From Gemmata palustris (GTDB lineage Bacteria; Planctomycetota; Planctomycetia; Gemmatales; Gemmataceae): DNA of 64,000 bases. The notes beneath the pieces are model-generated. The model had not been told where the DNA came from and made no database searches. It saw nothing but the letters and a program-made list of their open reading frames with translations. Below, piece by piece: positions 18,483-25,968 of this stretch. Both the position numbers and the translations under genes were made by a program. The stretch lies in contig NZ_JAGKQQ010000001.1 in NCBI RefSeq assembly GCF_017939745.1, positions 3,596,001 through 3,660,000 on the forward strand, read 5' to 3'. The first letter of the stretch is position 1. Each line of letters starts with the position of its first letter.

Positions 18483-19635
18483 CGCGCTTCACCAGCATCG
18501 TCGCGTAGCTGCCGCGCGGGAGATCGAAACGGAGCACGAGTTTCCTGCGCCCCCGGTTCAGTTCATCCGCCTCCGCAGTGTGGCTCAGGTTCTCCGGGCG
18601 CACACTGGCGGCGCGATCCCCCTTCGAGAAGAACGGCTTCTGCATCCCCTTTACTTTCAGTTCCGCGAGCGTCAAACCCTCTGCTTTCAGCATCTCTTCG
18701 ACGGTGGGCAACCACGGAGCATTGGCGTCGGGCTTCACGCGCGCGGAGGGGAGCGGAAGTGTGAGCGATTCCCACGCGGCGCGGTGCTCCTCCAACACGC
18801 GCACCGGCGCGGGCACGCGACCGAGCTTCAGTTCCACCGTAGTGAGATTCTCGGCGCCGAGCGTCGAAGTGAGCCACGCGGCCAGCATCTTGTTCCAGAG
18901 GTAGCTCTGGTACGCGGAGAGGTAAAGCCCCTGAAGTTCCGGCCGCAGTCGTGCGACGGCACCCTTGAAGTCGGTCGGGTGCGCGGCGAGGTAGCTGACC
19001 AAGCTGCGGGCGTGGCCCTTCGGGAGTTTGGCCTGGCACTCGGGCCACTTGCCCCAGAACTCGATGAGCGTGGCCTTTTCGCGCTTCGCGTCCGCGCGGT
19101 CGAACTCGTAGGGGGCCGCGAGCGCGAGCCACAGTGCGCGCTCGAACCGCCCGAACACCATCTCCTTCGCGACGAACTCTTCTGCCTCCCCGACCGAGCC
19201 GAACCGCTGATCGTCGAAGTAGTTCGGCAGCCCCGCGCCGGCGACTTCGCGGAGCGCCCCTTCCGCGTGGGTAACGGCACTCGCACTCAGGGAGCGGAGC
19301 GCGATCGTGAAGCGGTTCGCGCGGATGTTGGCCGCGGTAAACGGCTCCGCGCACTGACCGAGGTACGTGAGCGTCACGCGCTCGTGCGACAGGCTCCGCT
19401 TCGCCCCGCGGAACACGGTGATGTGCTGCGACGTCACCGCGTGCCGGTCCTTTAGCCCGCCGTAGCTCAATCGGCGGAGGTCGAGTTGCCAGCGCCGGCG
19501 GATCGCGGCGAGCGCATCCGGCGTGGTCCAACCGGTCTTGTCGAGCCGATAGAGAGCAAAGTCGCCCGCGTCCGCGGGCACGGTGTCGGTCAGTTCTTCG
19601 ACCCGGAAGTCCTCCGGCTGCTGCTTCAGTTTCAT
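18457..19635 (-). CDS. truD: tRNA pseudouridine synthase D
   Basis: Makes pseudouridine 13 in tRNA-Glu in the bacterial members studied. 392 residues from the ATG at 19635 (MKLKQQPEDFRVEE, the typical TruD opening); an ATG 27 bases further upstream is possible. The catalytic aspartate is Asp63 in GGLKDRHA (59-66). The TruD motif NYFDDQRFGS and the TRUD-domain insertion follow. The last 26 bases overlap the end of the convergent ceramidase-like gene, so transcripts from the two would be antisense there. The C-terminus (SPSPTP) is low complexity. Confidence 0.92.
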   Translation of the reverse strand: MKLKQQPEDFRVEELTDTVPADAGDFALYRLDKTGWTTPDALAAIRRRWQLDLRRLSYGGLKDRHAVTSQHITVFRGAKRSLSHERVTLTYLGQCAEPFTAANIRANRFTIALRSLSASAVTHAEGALREVAGAGLPNYFDDQRFGSVGEAEEFVAKEMVFGRFERALWLALAAPYEFDRADAKREKATLIEFWGKWPECQAKLPKGHARSLVSYLAAHPTDFKGAVARLRPELQGLYLSAYQSYLWNKMLAAWLTSTLGAENLTTVELKLGRVPAPVRVLEEHRAAWESLTLPLPSARVKPDANAPWLPTVEEMLKAEGLTLAELKVKGMQKPFFSKGDRAASVRPENLSHTAEADELNRGRRKLVLRFDLPRGSYATMLVKRVTSPSPTP

Positions 19636-19662
19636 GTGCTCATTGAAGCAGCGCGGCCACAC

Positions 19663-19815
19663 CCGGACGAGCCTAATCTCATTTCAGGGGCTAACGAGCC
19701 GCGACCGCGAGGGAGCGGGAAGCACTCCCTGATGGCAACGGTTCCAGTGAAACGAGTGGGCGCCACCCGCTCCCTCGCGGTCGCGGCTCGTTCCGGAAAC
19801 CGGACGAGCCTAATC
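19663..19815. repeat. palindromic element flanked by 16-base direct repeats
   Basis: Between truD and the divergently placed neighbour sits a perfect inverted repeat: arms 19693-19719 and 19766-19792 (27 bases each, core GAGCCGCGACCGCGAGGG), spaced by 46 bases. The palindrome is flanked by two identical 16-base copies of CCGGACGAGCCTAATC at 19663-19678 and 19800-19815. The right copy includes the first bases of the stop codon of the next gene. This looks like a small mobile or duplicated element, but no protein is encoded. Confidence 0.7.
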
Positions 19816-20608
19816 ACGGTTTCAACACAACGGCACCCGGAGCCGACGGTGCCGGTTGAGCGGTCACGCGGGCGCCGATCGCACGCACGGGACCGCGGTC
19901 GGAGAGGAAGCCCCACTCGCCGCCCGACTGTTGGTTCGGGGCGCGCCGGGCGACCGCATTGGGGTCGTTACGGTCCGGGATCATCTCCAGCGGCGGCTCA
20001 CAGTTTTGAGTCGCGATATCGCTGAGTAGGTCGGTGATGACCGCCACCGTTGTTGGGTGCGCGGGTAGCCCGAAGTGGCTGGCGGTAGCCACCACGACCC
20101 GCCCGGAGTGCGGGACGCTCGCGGCACCCATTCCACTCGTGATGAGCAGCGTGCGGGCACCACACGGCTCCGCGGAGCAGCCCATCGGGTCGAGCAGCAC
20201 GACGGCCTCAACCGGGATTCCCTTCGCGGCGAGGTCGCGGGAGAGCGAAACCGCGGTCGCGGCCCCGAGGTCGTAGCCGAGGAGCACGAACCGCGCGTCC
20301 GGGTCGTTGCGCCGAATGCAATCGATCTCCGACTTCACCCACCCCGCGTGACACAGTTCGCCCATACCCACTTTGGCGAAGCCGTTGTCACCGAGCTTCA
20401 ACCGCAGCGCGTTCAGTCCGCAATCCGTGGACGGCGTGAGCCCGTGCATCATGAACACGTGGACTTCGTTCCGGCACTGCGTCGGGAGGTCGAAATCCGC
20501 ACCGTTCTTCAGTGACTTCTCGTACCCCTTGGTGCAGCACAAAACGCACCCGGTGTTCGCCAGCACGGTTGCCAGGATCGCACCACTTACCCAGGAGCGC
20601 TTATTCAT
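19814..20608 (-). CDS. exported alpha/beta-hydrolase-like protein with Asp at the nucleophile elbow
   Basis: 264 residues from the ATG at 20608 (GAGGGA upstream). The N-terminus has a hydrophobic signal ending in LANTGCVLCC, possibly a lipoprotein signal with a non-canonical lipobox. The body looks like an alpha/beta-hydrolase fold: VFMMHGLTP, a nucleophile-elbow-like LLGYDLGAA (Asp113 in place of the usual Ser), VVLLDPMG (Asp140) and ATASHFG (His178). An Asp nucleophile occurs in epoxide hydrolases and haloalkane dehalogenases, but the protein is too short and diverged to claim either. The C-terminus is Pro/Ala-rich. Function unknown. Confidence 0.65.
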   Translation of the reverse strand: MNKRSWVSGAILATVLANTGCVLCCTKGYEKSLKNGADFDLPTQCRNEVHVFMMHGLTPSTDCGLNALRLKLGDNGFAKVGMGELCHAGWVKSEIDCIRRNDPDARFVLLGYDLGAATAVSLSRDLAAKGIPVEAVVLLDPMGCSAEPCGARTLLITSGMGAASVPHSGRVVVATASHFGLPAHPTTVAVITDLLSDIATQNCEPPLEMIPDRNDPNAVARRAPNQQSGGEWGFLSDRGPVRAIGARVTAQPAPSAPGAVVLKP

Positions 20609-20757
20609 CACCGGTCCCTCGCGCTTGACTCTTCGGCTCTGCCTCTTCAGATCGGCAGAACTCGCGAGACCGCGAGAACCGTTGCAGCTTAACAAGTCGC
20701 AATATCACAGAACCGGCGCGGTTCGTTACGGTTACCGCAAATGGGTACTCTGGGTAA

Positions 20758-21783
20758 CTAACTGATGGCGACCAGCTTACCCAATTTCACGGACTCGATT
20801 TCCCGGTGGCACAACACCAGCGCGTCCCGCGCCAGTTGCCCGCTCAACAGCGCCGGCTCCTTCCCCGTCGTTACGCCGGTCACCGCGGTTTGAAGTTCGT
20901 CCGAGAACGCCGAGAGCGCGTCGCCCCCGCCGGACAGCGCGGGTTGCGTAGACTTCCCGTCCGCTGTTAGCAGCGTCAGCGGAACGCCACCGGAGTCGTA
21001 CAGCAGGGTCGCTTTCTCCAAATAGATCTCGTAGCCGTGAGCGAACGGGCGACCGCTCATGCTGACCGCCCCACTGGAACACGTCACCGCGGGACCGCCC
21101 GGACCGTAGAGGTACGACGTGGTGAGGTACGTCACCGCGTCACTCTCGACCGTGCCCACCGAGAACACGTGTTTGGGCACGCCGCACACGAGGCCGATGA
21201 AGTGCGTGTCGTGGATGTGCAGGTCAACGGCCGGTCCGCCGGTTTTCGCCGCGTCGCCGATGTCCGCGGACCAGTCCGGTTTCGCGATCACCCGTTTGAA
21301 GTGCGCCGCGACCACCTTCCCGTACTGCCCGCCGGAAATGACCTCGGCCGCGAACCGGAACTCCGGGAAGAACGGCAACACGTGCGCGACCATCAGGAGC
21401 TTGCCCGCGCTCTTCGCGGCGGCCACCATCGCGTCGGCGTCTTGTGGCGACAGCGCGATCGCCTTCTCGACGAGCACGTGCTTGCCGGCCCTGAGTGCCG
21501 CGAGCACGATCGGCGTGTGCTGGTCGGTGACCGTACACACGTCGATGAGATCGATGTCGGGGTCCGCGAGCATCTCGCTCAGTTCCGCGTAGGCTTTCAC
21601 ACCGCTCAGATCGACCTGCCCGGGTTCGGGACCGAAGTTCCCGCGCGTGTTGCGCCAGTCGCCCGCGCGCTTGGCCGCGTCGCGGCTGCAAATGGCCGTG
21701 ACCTTCGCGCCCGTGAGGTGCTGACTCGCGAGGAAGTGAATCCGGCCCATGAACCCGATGCCGACGATACCGATGCGCACCAT
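20758..21783 (-). CDS. Gfo/Idh/MocA family oxidoreductase (cytoplasmic)
   Basis: 341 residues from the ATG at 21783, chosen because GGAGAG lies upstream and the Rossmann motif (VGIGFMGR, residues 7-14) comes at the normal distance. The middle has CTVTDQHTPIVLAALRAGKHVLVEKAIAL, corresponding to the family E-K-P element with Pro replaced by Ala. A C-terminal substrate-binding domain follows, with the HIHDTHF segment. Such proteins are NAD(P)-dependent sugar or inositol oxidoreductases. Unlike the other family members here (34536 and 39044) it has no Tat signal. Confidence 0.88.
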   Translation of the reverse strand: MVRIGIVGIGFMGRIHFLASQHLTGAKVTAICSRDAAKRAGDWRNTRGNFGPEPGQVDLSGVKAYAELSEMLADPDIDLIDVCTVTDQHTPIVLAALRAGKHVLVEKAIALSPQDADAMVAAAKSAGKLLMVAHVLPFFPEFRFAAEVISGGQYGKVVAAHFKRVIAKPDWSADIGDAAKTGGPAVDLHIHDTHFIGLVCGVPKHVFSVGTVESDAVTYLTTSYLYGPGGPAVTCSSGAVSMSGRPFAHGYEIYLEKATLLYDSGGVPLTLLTADGKSTQPALSGGGDALSAFSDELQTAVTGVTTGKEPALLSGQLARDALVLCHREIESVKLGKLVAIS

Positions 21784-22483
21784 GTCGATGACTCTCCGGC
21801 GAAAGCGTGTGGCGTAGTTATCGAACAGCACGCGGCCAGAAGCAAGCGCGACGCCTCTGCGAACCAGCGATCAGCGGCGAATTCCGGGTGAATCCTCCGA
21901 CCTCCCGGACCGGGACCGGCCCCGGGTAACATTCGCTAACATTTCTGGAGACCAAGCTCTGGTAGTAGAAATCCTCGGGAAAACGCAATTCGCCCACTGA
22001 CATTGGGTAACATCTCTCCTGATTTCGCCCCTTTCAAGCACCGCAAACCCGTCGGTCGCGTCGTTTTTGGACGGGTTGCGCTACAAAATTTCACAGTTCC
22101 GGGGCTTGTAGTTCTGCGTCGAGCCGTCACGAAGTACGCACCCACATTTTGTCGCAGAAATCCTGTCGAGCACAGCTCGACGACCCGCCGCGCACGGTGC
22201 GTCACATACAGGCGAGACGCCCTCCCGCCACATAGTGGACAAATTATCAAAATTACTTCGGTTTAGCAATATCTTTCCCGACAAAATACGAACAAAATAT
22301 CACGCCCTTCAAATCCGGCGTGAACCACCACCGCTACACTTTCCCGGACCGCTGTAGAGTGTGTACTGGTAGACTGTGTCGCGGCGTGCGCGGCCGGTGA
22401 GGTGTATATTCAGCGGCGGAGAGTTCAGGTGGGAGGTGCGACCGGCGCTCGTCGGGCTGACCCACATCCCCATCGCCCCATAT
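21784..22483. other. 700-base stretch without a recognisable gene
   Basis: No convincing reading frame is found between the oxidoreductase start and the first attC-like site. The DNA at about 22230-22330 is richer in A+T than the surroundings. Two copies of GGGTAACAT occur near 21925 and 22005, and a small hairpin (GTCGAG/CTCGAC) lies at 22165-22181. No integrase fragment or attI site could be recognised. Any promoter serving the downstream cassettes would have to lie here. Confidence 0.5.
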
Positions 22484-22581
22484 GCCGAACCGGGCGCTGC
22501 ACCTGACTGCGGGGGCGGGACCGATTTCTGAATCTTCACCGCTTTCTGCTGTCCCCGCAGCAGGTGAGCGTGGTGTTCGGC
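22484..22581 (+). repeat. attC-like recombination site 1
   Basis: 98 bases bounded by GCCGAAC (22484-22490) and its exact reverse complement GTTCGGC (22575-22581). Inside the boxes are unpaired 5-base spacers (CGGGC and GTGGT), then a second pairing segment: GCTGCACCTGACTGCGGGG on the left against CCCCGCAGCAGGTGAGC on the right. These pair except for an extra base or two that would bulge out. This is the R''-spacer-L''-centre-L'-spacer-R' plan of integron attC sites, with bulged bases on one side. The boxes keep the invariant AAC/GTT but differ from RYYYAAC/GTTRRRY at one symmetric position. Confidence 0.6.
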
Positions 22582-22596
22582 GGCGGGCGAGTTCCC

Positions 22597-23058
22597 ATGC
22601 GGTCAATCGGCACATATCGGTTCAGCCCCGAAGTCCGCACGGGGTCGCACGGCCGGCGGGACGGCGGGAGCACCCGGTGGTGGCTGATCATCGACTGCGA
22701 CCCGGACCTGGGGCGATACCTGCGGCACCTATTCACCGTCGGACACTACCGGACGCGGTCGCTGCAGCAACCGCTGTGGGGACCACATATCTCGGTGATT
22801 CGGGGGAACGAGCCGCCCGACCCAGCAGCATGGGGTCAGCTCGATGGGGCCGCAGTGGAGTTCGAGTACGACTCGGTAGTGCGGGAGACCGGCGGGTTCG
22901 TGTGGTGCCCGGTGGAGTGCCCAGAGGCACTGGCGGTCCGCGAGACGTTGGGCCTGCCGCGGTGCCCCGATCCACCGTTGCACCTGACTATCGGCAATTT
23001 CAACTACGGGGCGAGTGGTCGCGCCGAACCGGACGCTGCACCGGACCCGGCCACGTAA
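22597..23058 (+). CDS. 2H-phosphoesterase-like protein in a putative cassette
   Basis: 153 residues from the ATG at 22597, 15 bases after the end of attC-like site 1; a GTG at 22564, inside the site, is the alternative. Two H-x-(S/T) motifs are spaced as in the 2H phosphoesterase superfamily (LigT, cyclic phosphodiesterases, phage Acb1): H64-I-S66 in WGPHISVI and H129-L-T131 in LHLTIGN. RWWLIIDCD near residue 27 would be the first core strand. The last residues (GRAEPDAAPDPAT) are encoded by the left end of attC-like site 2, as often seen in cassette genes. The substrate is unknown; the family acts on 2',3'-cyclic phosphates, 2'-5' links or cyclic oligonucleotides. Confidence 0.65.
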   Translation: MRSIGTYRFSPEVRTGSHGRRDGGSTRWWLIIDCDPDLGRYLRHLFTVGHYRTRSLQQPLWGPHISVIRGNEPPDPAAWGQLDGAAVEFEYDSVVRETGGFVWCPVECPEALAVRETLGLPRCPDPPLHLTIGNFNYGASGRAEPDAAPDPAT

Positions 23059-23136
23059 ATTGTTTCCCGCCGCTCGCCGGTTGCTCGTGTAGGCTGGTTG
23101 GTATCCCGGGCCAGGCCGGTAGCCTGGTTGTTCGGC
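23023..23136 (+). repeat. attC-like recombination site 2
   Basis: 114 bases bounded by GCCGAAC (23023-23029) and GTTCGGC (23130-23136). After a 5-base spacer the left inner segment GCTGCACCGG pairs with CCGGTAGC on the right, leaving a two-base GC bulge on the left strand at the same place as in site 1. The left end overlaps the stop codon region of the preceding gene, and the right end lies 16 bases before the next ATG. The left half is near-identical to site 1, while the centre differs, as expected for attC sites. Confidence 0.6.
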
Positions 23137-23152
23137 AACAGGAGGCAACAGG

Positions 23153-23605
23153 ATGCGACCGGTGTACCTCCGGCATGACTACGAGCGGTGCCTGCTGTCG
23201 CTCAGCGGGCACGATTACCCAACCGATTACCGTTGGCTTCGGGCTCATGGGTTCCGCGGTTTCACTCCGTGGCACTGCCTGGACACCGCTGACCGGGCGA
23301 CCGGACTGCGGCGGGAGTTCCTCGCCGAAGTCGATGGTGGGTCAATCCCGGTTCAAGATTTCCTTCCGTTCGCCGAAGCTCAACACATGGACGAGGTGGC
23401 CGGGTTCGTGGTCGCGAATGGGGCTGTCACCGTACAGGTGTGCGTAGCCCATCTGACATGGCGAGGTCGGGCCGAGTCGCCCGGTTGGCCATCGTACCAA
23501 CTCTTCTCCAACATCTGGGAGTGGTTAACCAAGGTCTGCGCCGAGTCGCGTGAGTGGTGTTCGCCCCAGGAACTGGCGGACATGATCGCAAACGTCATGG
23601 ATTAA
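23153..23605 (+). CDS. hypothetical protein in a putative cassette
   Basis: 150 residues; a strong GGAGG (23141-23145) precedes the ATG by 7 bases, and the right box of attC-like site 2 ends 16 bases before the ATG. I do not recognise the family. The protein is soluble, rich in Trp, Asp and Glu, with segments FRGFTPWHCLD, EAQHMDEVAGFVVANGAV and SNIWEWLTKVC. It has no signal peptide or membrane segment. It ends 21 bases before a third left-half attC-like sequence, so it fills one cassette-sized interval. A real gene is supported by the ribosome site and position, not by homology. Confidence 0.6.
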   Translation: MRPVYLRHDYERCLLSLSGHDYPTDYRWLRAHGFRGFTPWHCLDTADRATGLRREFLAEVDGGSIPVQDFLPFAEAQHMDEVAGFVVANGAVTVQVCVAHLTWRGRAESPGWPSYQLFSNIWEWLTKVCAESREWCSPQELADMIANVMD

Positions 23606-23626
23606 CGTCACGGATTGAGGAGCCGG

Positions 23627-23655
23627 GCCGAACCGGGCGCGGCACCGGACCGGCG
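23627..23655 (+). repeat. left half of an attC-like site (site 3)
   Basis: GCCGAAC (23627-23633), a 5-base spacer CGGGC, then GCGGCACCGGACCGG match the left halves of sites 1 and 2. No matching right half (GTTCGGC with a CCGGTGCC-like partner) is found in the next 120 bases, so this copy is truncated or decayed. It marks the 3' end of the putative cassette array; the nitronate monooxygenase-like gene ends 39 bases further on, on the other strand. Confidence 0.5.
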
Positions 23656-23693
23656 AGAAGTGTAGCGATTTCGTGAATCAAAGGACCGTCCTG

Positions 23694-24779
23694 TCACTGG
23701 TTCTCGATGAGGGTCATTCGTGCGATCGCGCCTCGGGCCTCCTGCCACAGCAGTTCGACGAGTTCGCCCGCGGGTTTCTCTCGCGCCAGTCCCGCGCCCT
23801 GACCGGCCCACTGAGCGCCGTAGCCGTACTCGCCCGTCGACTTCGCCGCCGCGTGGAGCGCTTTCCCGGCGTCGTAAGCGATCGGGTAGTCCGGGACACC
23901 GTCGCGACCGAGTTCCTCGCCCAACGCAGTGAATCGGTTCGACAGCGAGCGGGCCGGGCGACCGGAAATGGCACTCGTCACGATAGTGGATCGGGTCGGG
24001 CGCTCGGTCATCGCCCGTCGGTAGCCGAGATCGGCCGCGGACTCCGGGCAGAGGACAAAGGCAGTCCCGAGTTGCGCGGCCTCTGCTCCCAGTGCGAGCG
24101 CGGCCGCGATCCCGGCCCCGTCCATGATCCCCCCGGCCGCAATAACCGGAAGCGAAAGGTTCGTGACGAGTAAGCGCGTGAGCGCCATCGTTCCGAGTCG
24201 CTCGTCCGGTGCGTGCGGATCAAACACCCCGCGGTGCCCGCCGGCCTCGTAACCCTGAGCGACCACGGCATCGATGCCGGCGTCACGGATCGCGTGCGCT
24301 TCGGCGAGGTTGGTGGCCGACGCCAGCAACCGGATGCCGGCCTGCTTCAGTGCGCGAATCCGGTCGGCCGACGGCAGCCCGAAATGGAAACTCACGACCG
24401 CGGGGCGCTCGGCGAGGAGCATCGCGAGCATTTCGTCGTCTTCGACGAAGCTCTTGTAGATCTCGCGCAACGCTCCAGGCGGTGTCGCGCCGAATCGGGT
24501 AAAGTGCGGCCCGAGTTGGGTGAGCCAGTCGGCCTCTCGTGCCGGATTCGAGACGGCGGGGGCGTGACAGAAGAGGTTCACGTTGAGTGGGCCGGCGGTT
24601 CGAGCGCGAACGGCCGCGATCATGGCCCGGGCGCCACCCGCGTCCACGTTCCCAACCCCGATCGAACCCAGCCCGCCCGCGTTCGACACGGCGGCGGCCA
24701 TCTCCGGGGTCGAAACGCCGGCCATCGGAGCCTGAATGATCGGCAGACGGATTCCGAGCATTGACAGCAATTGGTTCAC
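23694..24779 (-). CDS. nitronate monooxygenase / enoyl-ACP reductase FabK-like flavoprotein
   Basis: 361 residues with a GTG start at 24779 and GGAGGAG upstream. It is an FMN-binding TIM barrel of the 2-nitropropane dioxygenase/FabK family: [23 protein letters not shown] at the N-terminus (residues 14 onward), [20 protein letters not shown] (174-184) and LPVIAAGGI, the phosphate-binding region. Members either oxidise nitronates with O2 or reduce enoyl-ACP. The sequence alone does not decide, though GYEAGGHRG is shared by both. No fatty-acid gene is adjacent. Confidence 0.85.
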   Translation of the reverse strand: MNQLLSMLGIRLPIIQAPMAGVSTPEMAAAVSNAGGLGSIGVGNVDAGGARAMIAAVRARTAGPLNVNLFCHAPAVSNPAREADWLTQLGPHFTRFGATPPGALREIYKSFVEDDEMLAMLLAERPAVVSFHFGLPSADRIRALKQAGIRLLASATNLAEAHAIRDAGIDAVVAQGYEAGGHRGVFDPHAPDERLGTMALTRLLVTNLSLPVIAAGGIMDGAGIAAALALGAEAAQLGTAFVLCPESAADLGYRRAMTERPTRSTIVTSAISGRPARSLSNRFTALGEELGRDGVPDYPIAYDAGKALHAAAKSTGEYGYGAQWAGQGAGLAREKPAGELVELLWQEARGAIARMTLIENQ

Positions 24780-25281
24780 GGGATCTCCTCCGGAACGTGT
24801 ACACCGGCGCCGTCAATCGGTCCCGAACGGGCCGCGTATCCCATCTCTTACCCGTATCTACACGGCGCGGCCGACTTATTTACCCACCCGGGTTGGCGGA
24901 CGCGGAAATCGCGGGTAGAGTGAAAATCGAGTCGTTCGCGGTCGCACGAGCTAGCGCAAACTGCGGTGTTACGCCGCGGGTGGTTCTCAGTGCCGACCAG
25001 TTCAATTGTCCTCCTGGCCCGCTACTACAGATCAGCAGCATGCCGGGAGGCGTGCCGAAGGACGAAAGTAGCCGGCCGCGAACGGCTCACAGTCAATGCC
25101 CCGATCGCACCCGAAGTTAGCGGTTCCTGCGGCGCTACGCCGCGGACGAGTTCTGGTGCCCGACGGTTTCCGTTGAATGCCCGCTTGCTTCGCAGTGCTA
25201 CGCATATGGGCATTCAACTGCGGTACGAAGCAAGTAGCCGGTGCGGTCGGGGCACCTTTTTGAGACACCCGCGCCGAGGGC

Positions 25282-25400
25282 GCACAGGGCTCCCGCCCTG
25301 TGCTACGGAAGACGGCCCCTCCGGGGCGAAGAGCAATACGTTCAATGCCTTTCCGCCGCGGAGCGGCCGGCGTTCGTAGCACAGGGCGGGAGCCCTGTGC
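25282..25400. repeat. 119-base palindromic element, family A copy 1
   Basis: Perfect 26-base terminal arms at 25282-25307 and 25375-25400. Each arm is itself a small palindrome (CACAGGGCTCCCGCCCTGTG). The centre reads through CCCCTCCGGGGCGAAG and CCGCGGAGCGG. A second copy in reverse orientation lies at 34317-34437 and differs by only a few bases, including in the centre, so the whole element rather than the arms alone was copied. Confidence 0.8.
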
Positions 25401-25587
25401 GCTCTTGTGCTTCCTGAAACATCGGTTCCGCCGTCACTGGAGTTAGCGTTTTCTGCGGCGCTACGCCGCGGGTGGTTCGCAGTGCCGGTCAGCTCGATGT
25501 TTGACACGTGCGGACGCACAGGTTGCACGCACGTGCCAAACGATGCGACGGTAGGACAGTAGCCCGGCGGCGGAACCGATACTAATC

Positions 25588-25811
25588 GGGCGAACGGCCG
25601 GTGTGAGCCGGCCGGGGAACACCCGTCGCCCTTGCGGGCGAGGTTGTTGGTGAACCCCGCCCGCAAGGGCGACGGGTGGACGTACCGGACACGATCACCG
25701 AACCGAGTGGGGGCCGAACGACCCGCCGCTCTTGCGGGCGGGGTTCACCAACAACCAGCGTTTCGCGTCTGGTTGCCGCTCCACCGGCCGGCTCACACCG
25801 GCCGTTCGCCC
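25588..25811. repeat. nested inverted repeat
   Basis: Perfect 28-base arms at 25588-25615 and 25784-25811 (core GGCCGGTGTGAGCCGGCC) enclose 168 bases. These contain two copies of the CCCGCAAGGG palindrome family (25620-25678 and 25728-25756). One palindrome appears to be inserted within, or assembled around, another. The right arm ends about 158 bases before the start of the spermidine-synthase-like gene. Confidence 0.75.
25620..25678. repeat. CCCGCAAGGG-family hairpin
   Basis: Perfect 21-base arms at 25620-25640 and 25658-25678 with a 17-base loop. The arms share the CCCTTGCGGGCG core and the flank GGTGAACCCCGC with the repeat at 10547-10634 and the partial copy at 25728-25756. It lies inside the larger inverted repeat 25588-25811. 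Confidence 0.75.
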
Positions 25812-25968
25812 AAGTCTCTTGGCGAACCGCGAGTGTTCACGAGCGGGTGGAGTGACCTCGCCCCCAATCGCGGCTTCTCACTTCTCGAAACTACTCGCAC
25901 GTTCGGGGGTTCGATACACTTCGAGGAATCCGCCTCGCGTACTCGCGCCCGCTCCCGGAGTTGCACCC

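Larger units (their letters stand above)
24780..25968. other. 1.2-kb gene-free, repeat-rich region
   Basis: No gene is supported. The stretch is packed with repeats. Three direct copies of a roughly 45-base unit with core CTACGCCGCGG and flanking GGTTC-x-CAGTGCC occur at about 24958-25010, 25117-25165 and 25441-25500. A hairpin of GTTGAATGCCC/GGGCATTCAAC lies at 25172-25218. The larger palindromes are listed separately. The region separates the nitronate monooxygenase-like gene from the divergent C1/spermidine-like block and must hold the promoter of the latter. Confidence 0.65.

Noticed and set aside
22003-22266. 87-codon plus-strand frame in the gap before the cassettes
   Set aside because: No ribosome site or motif; Arg-rich composition typical of a chance frame; left as gene-free DNA.
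22482-23447. 321-residue plus-strand open frame running across both cassette genes
   Set aside because: It is in another frame from the two better-supported genes, starts inside attC-like site 1 (RALHLTAGAG is translated repeat), and crosses a second site; composition is Arg/Gly-rich as expected of a shadow frame.
24958-25500. Spaced direct repeats considered as a CRISPR array
   Set aside because: Only three copies with unequal spacing (about 160 and 325 bases) and diverged ends; no cas gene nearby.
25900-25935. GGGGGTTCGATACAC resembling a tRNA T-arm
   Set aside because: The flanks do not pair to form a T-stem and no anticodon or acceptor arm can be folded around it.
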